Below, in pieces: positions 5,239 through 9,702 of a DNA stretch of 9,702 nt. This DNA is from Rickettsiales bacterium (GTDB lineage: Bacteria > Pseudomonadota > Alphaproteobacteria > Rickettsiales > UBA1997). Both the position numbers and the translations under genes were made by a program. The stretch covers positions 1 to 9,702 of the forward strand of contig JAIRWJ010000041.1 of NCBI GenBank assembly GCA_031269065.1, given 5' to 3'. The notes beneath the pieces are model-generated. The model ran no database searches. It saw only the letters and a list, made by a program, of their open reading frames with translations, and was not told the DNA's origin. The stretch's first letter is position 1. Each line of letters begins with the position of its first letter.

Positions 5239-7668
5239 ATGAAATTCACATTGTCATGGCTAAAAGAATATTTGAATACCAATGCCACCCTGGATGAGAT
5301 TGTAAGTACACTTAATAGAATCGGTCTGGAGGTGGAGTCTGTTGTCAACAGGGCTACAGAGCTTAGGGATTTTAGATGTGTTCTAGTAGAGGGAGTTGAC
5401 AAACATCCAAATTCGGACCATCTACGTGTCTGCTCTGTAAGAACTGGTGAAACAGGTAGTCTTTTGACTGTTGTCTGTGGAGCACCTAATGTAAAGGCTG
5501 GGATGAGGACCATTTTTGCTCCGATAGGTTCAGTATTACCGGGCAAAGAGGTTATAAAAATAGGAAAAGCCAGAATCAGAGGTATAGATAGCAACGGCAT
5601 GCTCTGCTCCGAAAAAGAACTTGGTCTTGGCGATAACCAGGAGGGCATAATCGAGTTGGGTAGGAACACTAAACTAGGAATCTGCGCCGCAGATATCTAC
5701 GGACTAGCGGATCCACTTATAGACATGTCCATAACACCAAATCGTGGAGATTGTCTTGGTATCTATGGCATAGCCAGGGATCTGGCAGCAGTCGGAATAG
5801 GTAAACTCAAAAAGCTGAGAACCCCCATTATCAGGACCAATGGGTTTACCGGAGAGCATAACCTAACACTGAATAGTAAAAATTGTCCGAGATTTCTCTT
5901 CCGTGAGGTAAAAAACCTAAAAAATCGCAGGTCGCCAGAGTGGCTGGAAAATAGACTAAAGTCCATAGGCCTCACGCCTAAAAATGCATTAGTGGACATA
6001 GGCAATTATACTATGTTTTCCTTCGGAAAGCCCGTGCATTTCTATGATCTGTCGAGTCTCGAGGGTAATCTTTCGGTTCGAGATTCTATGGAGGGAGAGA
6101 GTTTTGTTGATCTATTTGGTAACGAACACAAACTGCCTAGTGGTGCTGTCGTTATCTGTGATGAGAAAAAAATTCTCTGTCTTGGAGGTGTTCTTGGCTC
6201 AAAAAACAGCTCTGTGACCAAAGAGACTAGTGGAGTACTCATAGAGTCGGCAATCTTCAATCCTATAAATATAGCAAGAACGGCAAAACTGCTCAATATT
6301 CGCAGTGATACTGCCTTCAGATTTGAAAGAGGGAATGATTATGAGATGGTCGACTTTGCCCTTGACTATGCCAGCAGTCTTTTGAAGAAAATTTGTGGGG
6401 GAGATCTGGGCGAAGCTGTCAACCGTGAACAGAGTGGCTATAGAAAATCTCTGACGAGGAATGTCAGGCTGAACCACAGTCAAATAGAAAAACGCCTTGG
6501 GCTGAAGATAACTAAAAAGGATGTGCTCAGAATTTTAAAATCTCTAGGCTATGGTGTAGCTAAAAAGGCCGGAGACAGATCAGCAGACGTGATGGTTCTA
6601 GAAATTCCCCTCTTCCGGAACAACATAGTCTGCGCCGAAGAGATTATAGATGACTTGATAAGGATCTACGGCTATCACAATTTGTTGGATGGTGATTTTA
6701 TAGATCAAAAGGTCCACGAGAAGGAAGACAGTCATTTCCACAGAAAATTTGAGGATAATTTACAGAGAATACGGAAAAAGCTTGCTAGCAACGGATTAAT
6801 GGAACTTGTGACCTACTCATTCCTAAGAAAAGAAGATTCCGGATACTTTTCAAAGGTAAACGATGAACTAGATCTGATAAATCCGATTATTTCCGATTTC
6901 TCCCATATGAGACAGAATATGATTCCTAATATACTGAATGTTTTGGTGAGAAACTGCAGCCGTGGCCTCAGTGACCTGTCCCTCTTTGAGATAGGCCATG
7001 TGTATAATGAGTGCGCCATAGACAGAGAGGATAATGTTATCTGTGGGGTGAGGTATGGCAACTATAAACCCAGAGACTGCCATGGCGGAACCAGAGAATT
7101 TGATATTTTTGATGTGAAAAAGGACATTTTCGATGTGCTCACTATTTTTGGGCTGGACAACCAGTCTGTTGTTCGGAAGGAGACACCAAGATACTATCAT
7201 CAGGGTAGAAGTGGTGCCATAGTGGGGGAAAATGGGATTATTCTAGGATACTTTGGTGAGCTGCATCCGGCTTTGGTCACGAAATTTTCCCTTAAAAGTA
7301 GACCAATGGTCTTTGAGTTTTTTATAGACAGAGTGCCGAAAGATATCCTAATGAACGTTGGTTTCAGAACTAGCGATTTTGTCGTGAACGACCTACAGCC
7401 GATAACTAGAGATTTTTCATTCATCCTAGAGGAGCAGAAAGAGGTTGGAAATCTCATCAGAGATGTGGGCAACATCAACAAAACGCTTATTTCCCAAGTT
7501 TTCCTCTTCGACATCTATAGCTATGGAGATGGGAAAAAGTCCATTGGAATAACAGTAGAGATACAGCCTGTGGATAAAACTCTTAACAAAGACGAGATAG
7601 ACAATCTGAGTGGCGCTGTAGTGGAACTCGTGTCTAGCAGGTACGGCGGAATTCTCAGAGACGGGTAG
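5239..7668 (+). CDS. pheT: Phenylalanyl-tRNA synthetase beta subunit
   Basis: PheT is the large subunit of the (alpha-beta)2 enzyme that charges tRNA-Phe; it binds tRNA and edits Tyr-tRNA-Phe. The full 809 aa match the usual length of about 790-810. In order there are the N-terminal MKFTLSWLKEYL start, an EMAP/OB-type tRNA-binding domain at about 40-150 (HPNSDHLRVCSV, VVCGAPNV, SNGMLCSEKELGLG), the B3/B4 editing domain at about 205-375 (NYTMFSFGKPVHFYD, SDTAFRFERG), and the B5 domain at about 400-475. A catalytic-like core (RIYGYHNL, ELVTYSFL, LFEIGHVY) follows, and a C-terminal anticodon-binding ferredoxin-fold domain at about 715-809 begins at QPITRDFSFIL. ATG 5239 is supported by alignment to the family start; no Shine-Dalgarno is evident. 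The stop is TAG. It is not adjacent to pheS and stands alone, converging on the transporter gene. Confidence 0.97.
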   Translation: MKFTLSWLKEYLNTNATLDEIVSTLNRIGLEVESVVNRATELRDFRCVLVEGVDKHPNSDHLRVCSVRTGETGSLLTVVCGAPNVKAGMRTIFAPIGSVLPGKEVIKIGKARIRGIDSNGMLCSEKELGLGDNQEGIIELGRNTKLGICAADIYGLADPLIDMSITPNRGDCLGIYGIARDLAAVGIGKLKKLRTPIIRTNGFTGEHNLTLNSKNCPRFLFREVKNLKNRRSPEWLENRLKSIGLTPKNALVDIGNYTMFSFGKPVHFYDLSSLEGNLSVRDSMEGESFVDLFGNEHKLPSGAVVICDEKKILCLGGVLGSKNSSVTKETSGVLIESAIFNPINIARTAKLLNIRSDTAFRFERGNDYEMVDFALDYASSLLKKICGGDLGEAVNREQSGYRKSLTRNVRLNHSQIEKRLGLKITKKDVLRILKSLGYGVAKKAGDRSADVMVLEIPLFRNNIVCAEEIIDDLIRIYGYHNLLDGDFIDQKVHEKEDSHFHRKFEDNLQRIRKKLASNGLMELVTYSFLRKEDSGYFSKVNDELDLINPIISDFSHMRQNMIPNILNVLVRNCSRGLSDLSLFEIGHVYNECAIDREDNVICGVRYGNYKPRDCHGGTREFDIFDVKKDIFDVLTIFGLDNQSVVRKETPRYYHQGRSGAIVGENGIILGYFGELHPALVTKFSLKSRPMVFEFFIDRVPKDILMNVGFRTSDFVVNDLQPITRDFSFILEEQKEVGNLIRDVGNINKTLISQVFLFDIYSYGDGKKSIGITVEIQPVDKTLNKDEIDNLSGAVVELVSSRYGGILRDG

Positions 7669-7724
7669 ACAACCAAGTTATCTATCAGAAAAACTGTTTA
7701 AATTATATATCTGAAACCTAATGG

Positions 7725-7761
7725 TAGAATCCGGCCTAGCTGGCCGGCATTCTAGTGCCGG
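7725..7761. terminator. Nested hairpins between convergent pheT and MFS gene
   Basis: TAGAATCCGGCC (7725-7736) pairs with GGCCGG-C-ATTCTA (7742-7754) in a 12-bp stem with one bulged C and a 5-nt loop. An alternative stem, CCGGCA (7744-7749) with TGCCGG (7756-7761), shares its middle and so excludes the first. The structure sits 57 bp after the pheT stop and overlaps the last codons and stop of the transporter gene. It lacks a T-run, so it may act as a bidirectional terminator or an mRNA 3'-end stabiliser. Confidence 0.5.
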
Positions 7762-8965
7762 ATCTCAGTTGTTTCTCAATTTTACTTATATGGCGATCAC
7801 GTAGAATAGAAATATAGAATACTATCGCGCTAGTGGCAAAAAATGCTGCCACACAGACGAAGGCCCATTGGTAGGAAAGTTTTTCTGCAATAAATCCCAT
7901 AGCCAGAGTTATGACCAGCCTCAACATAGCAACAAAAAAATTGCAGGCGGAAATTATTACTGCCCGAGACTTAGCTGGGATAAATCTTTGCATACGTACG
8001 AAAAAAATAACCTCTCCAATCTGGACAGAGAAAAAATAAATAATTATCAGGATATAGGAAAATAACCCTCGATAGACCAAGGACGAGAGCATAAAGGAGA
8101 AACTGCTCAGCAGGAACAATTTCGCATCTAAGTATATATTTTTTCTCCTAGTAAAATATTTGATGCATAGCCACTGTATCACAGCGGCCGAAAATATTTC
8201 CAGTGGGACCATATAGCTAGCCAAACCAACACTTTTCCATATATCTATGTAGAATGTGGGAGCATAATGCAGAAACATTTTATAGAAGGAAAGCCAAACA
8301 AACCTGAACATTACAATTTTTCTCAGAGAACTGTGCCTGAACATGTATCTAAGTCCAGTGATGGTCGACTTCAAATAATTTGTGTTGAGTTTTTTCAGAT
8401 TCTCAATACCATGCTCCTCTATGGATCGGACAACGGCGATATAGATAAGTAGAATCACAATGTCTAGCACTATCAGATAATTTGGACTAATTTTTCCCGT
8501 CATTCCCCTTCCAGCTACAATGGTTGATGACAGAAGCGCTGCATACTGCATGATTTTCGATCTATTTTTATGCAATATAAAATCGTCTATTATACCTAGA
8601 TACTTAATATTATTATATACCAGAGTTTCATGGGCTCCCGTAAACATTGCCTCGTAGAGGCCATAGAGGCCGTAGAACAGACAAAATGTGAAGAAATTTT
8701 TTTTAAATAGTATTGCCACATAGCCAACCAGATATAATACCATGCCCAGCAGCATAGTGTTTCTTGAACCAAAATAGTCCGAAATGGCAGCAGTTGGTAT
8801 TTCCAGCACAAGAGGGACTGCACTGAAAGTGGAAAGTATGAGCCCAACATCCATAGGCCCCAGCTCGGAGTCTAAAAGAAATTTCAGATAATGCTTTAGA
8901 AAGAAAAATCCATGTAAAAAATACACTGTAGAATATTTTATAAGAAAGGAATTTTTCTCGTTCAT
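7736..8965 (-). CDS. Major facilitator superfamily transporter
   Basis: A 409-aa integral membrane protein with about 12 hydrophobic helices, the usual MFS size. Between TM2 and TM3 lies a degenerate MFS motif A, DYFGSRNTMLLG, in place of the common GxxxDRxGRR. It is preceded by VPLVLEIPTAAIS, a TM2 pattern of MFS subfamilies that carry motifs like EIPTGxLAD. TM4 contains LYEAMFTGAHETLVYNN, matching the EAxxSGxxEALIYD-type segment of the same group. A central cytoplasmic loop (about 185-215) joins the halves, and the C-terminus is short and basic (RDRHISKIEKQLRSG). The substrate cannot be told; obligate intracellular bacteria carry many MFS proteins for host metabolites. ATG 8965 has no strong ribosome binding site. 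The stop is TAG, lying inside the hairpin at 7725-7754. The gene is convergent with pheT. Confidence 0.9.
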   Translation of the reverse strand: MNEKNSFLIKYSTVYFLHGFFFLKHYLKFLLDSELGPMDVGLILSTFSAVPLVLEIPTAAISDYFGSRNTMLLGMVLYLVGYVAILFKKNFFTFCLFYGLYGLYEAMFTGAHETLVYNNIKYLGIIDDFILHKNRSKIMQYAALLSSTIVAGRGMTGKISPNYLIVLDIVILLIYIAVVRSIEEHGIENLKKLNTNYLKSTITGLRYMFRHSSLRKIVMFRFVWLSFYKMFLHYAPTFYIDIWKSVGLASYMVPLEIFSAAVIQWLCIKYFTRRKNIYLDAKLFLLSSFSFMLSSLVYRGLFSYILIIIYFFSVQIGEVIFFVRMQRFIPAKSRAVIISACNFFVAMLRLVITLAMGFIAEKLSYQWAFVCVAAFFATSAIVFYISILRDRHISKIEKQLRSGTRMPAS

Positions 8966-9286
8966 TTATATACATGAAACTTTATTGGATAATAGCGGAC
9001 TAGGGTATCACGTTTCTCCGAAAAATCAATAGATATTCATAATATTCCTGTACATATCACAAAAACTGTGTGATTACTAGGAGCCATGGAACACGGGGGA
9101 GGAAAGTATTCGAGAGTACATGAACAAGTAGCTGGTGCTAGAACAATCGTAGAAAGAGTCTGAAGAATGTGCTCATGCTTTCAAAGACGCAAAGTTCCAT
9201 AGCCCAGTGGAACCGAGTTTTTAAGTAAAAATCTCGGAAGTTATAGGGAAATCACGGCTGGATAGTTTCCCAGTCCGGAGGTATGT
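8966..9286. other. Intergenic spacer between MFS gene and ileS remnant
   Basis: About 320 bp with no gene recognised. It should contain the transporter's promoter (reading leftwards) and may hold the eroded 3' part of ileS, since the fragment at 9287 stops far short of the usual C-terminus. No frame here clearly restores ileS; one minus-strand frame just beyond 9287 gives PLDIPPDWETIQP, faintly like the VHLxDWP segment expected there. The twin hairpins at 9194-9237 are the main structure. Confidence 0.5.
9194..9237. repeat. Two adjacent hairpins
   Basis: GTTCCA (9194-9199) pairs perfectly with TGGAAC (9208-9213). Immediately beside it, CCGAG-TTTTT (9213-9222) pairs with AAAAA-T-CTCGG (9227-9237), with a 4-nt loop and one bulged T. 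Base 9213 is shared. The arrangement could be a terminator of a gene entering from the right or a binding site. Confidence 0.45.
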
Positions 9287-9702
9287 CTAATGGCTACTAC
9301 CGGTCAAACCCCTCCATATATGCTCACTGACAAAGGGAGCTAGCGGAGCAATAGCCTGGGTCATGGTCAACAGCACAGAGTAGAGTACGTTATAGGCATT
9401 TTGCTTATCTACATCTTTTTTTGATTTCCAAAATCTGTTCCGATTCCTTCTCAGGTACCAGTTATTCAAAACATCAAAAAAATTCTCAGACTCTCGGCAG
9501 GCACTGGCGAAATCGTAATTGTCCATCTCCACCTCCATTTTTTGAACTGTTTCCCTTAGCTTGGAAAGAATATATATATCCATACTATTATCTATCAGAC
9601 TATTGCCATAGGAATAGTCCCTTTCCACCAGATTTTCAGCAGTGGCACTCATCCGTACCTGTCATGCCCTACAATCCCCGTATTCCCCGTCAGCATTCAC
9701 AA
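9287..9702 (-). pseudogene. ileS: Isoleucyl-tRNA synthetase remnant (anticodon-binding region)
   Basis: This strand carries part of the IleRS anticodon-binding domain: SMDIYILSKL, NNWYLRRNRNRFW, the LYSVLLTMTQAIAPLAPF run and IWRGLTG, in the family order. A full IleRS is about 900-1,100 aa. Here the frame stops at TAG 9287-9289 right after IWRGLTGSSH, with a large C-terminal part absent, although homologues continue (LTGGxSVHLxDWP and beyond). On the other side, the ATG at 9652 is not a true start: the same frame runs further upstream across a TGA (9662-9664) to NADG (9686-9697), a motif expected just before this domain in IleRS. The gene continues past the window edge. Two in-frame stops make it a pseudogene most likely, with a working ileS elsewhere. 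If UGA were read as Trp, only the TAG and missing end would remain as defects. Confidence 0.75.

Noticed and set aside
9099..9107. GAGGAAAGT, like the P4 5' strand of RNase P RNA
   Set aside because: The following bases do not match the conserved continuation, and no partner ACAGAA...GGCTTA element exists on the same strand within the spacer.
9086..9157. Possible 23-aa small ORF (MEHGGGKYSRV...) with AGGAG upstream
   Set aside because: The AGGAG ends only 2 nt before the ATG, which is too close, and no similarity is recognised.
1..9702. tRNA, rRNA, CRISPR array, insertion sequence or prophage
   Set aside because: No T-loop GTTCRANNC with matching acceptor stems, no direct spaced repeats, and no transposase or integrase-like frame was found by eye on either strand.

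Overview
The window looks like the chromosome of an alphaproteobacterium, most likely a Rickettsiales-type obligate intracellular or symbiotic bacterium. RuvB, ribosomal protein L28 and MnmA all read like alphaproteobacterial or rickettsial versions. Codon use leans heavily on ATA and AGA/AGG, spacers are long, one aminoacyl-tRNA synthetase is decayed, and there is a DOT1-type methyltransferase of the kind often found near eukaryotes. The affiliation is inferred from protein resemblance only; I cannot name a genus.

Layout. (1) 2-961 (+): ruvB, cut by the window start, followed after 34 bp by a 205-aa DOT1-like methyltransferase (996-1613, +). (2) 1616-3017 (-): a two-gene unit, rpmB (L28, with a long Lys-rich tail) then mnmA. 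It converges on the methyltransferase with a 2-bp gap and has a plausible promoter at 3109-3136. (3) 3018-3750: a 730-bp stretch with no recognisable gene but several inverted repeats, two of which interlock as in a pseudoknot. (4) 3751-5017 (+): a protein with a signal peptide, disordered and rich in Ser/Asn/Arg, split into two overlapping frames, so probably one frameshifted gene. (5) 5239-7668 (+): pheT, complete, without pheS beside it. (6) 7736-8965 (-): a 12-TM MFS transporter converging on pheT over a strong nested hairpin. (7) 8966-9286: a spacer with twin hairpins. (8) 9287-9702 (-): a broken piece of ileS (anticodon-binding region).

How they fit together. ruvB, rpmB, mnmA and pheT are housekeeping genes for recombination, ribosomes, tRNA thiolation and tRNA charging. 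They form no single pathway. The accessory interest lies in the DOT1-like enzyme, the exported basic low-complexity protein and the MFS transporter, which would suit a host-associated life. No link between the first two can be shown from sequence.

Stop-codon use is skewed: five of the seven otherwise intact or terminal reading frames end in TAG, one in TAA, and only mnmA in TGA, with a TAG two codons further on. No tRNA, rRNA, CRISPR array, insertion sequence or integrase was found.
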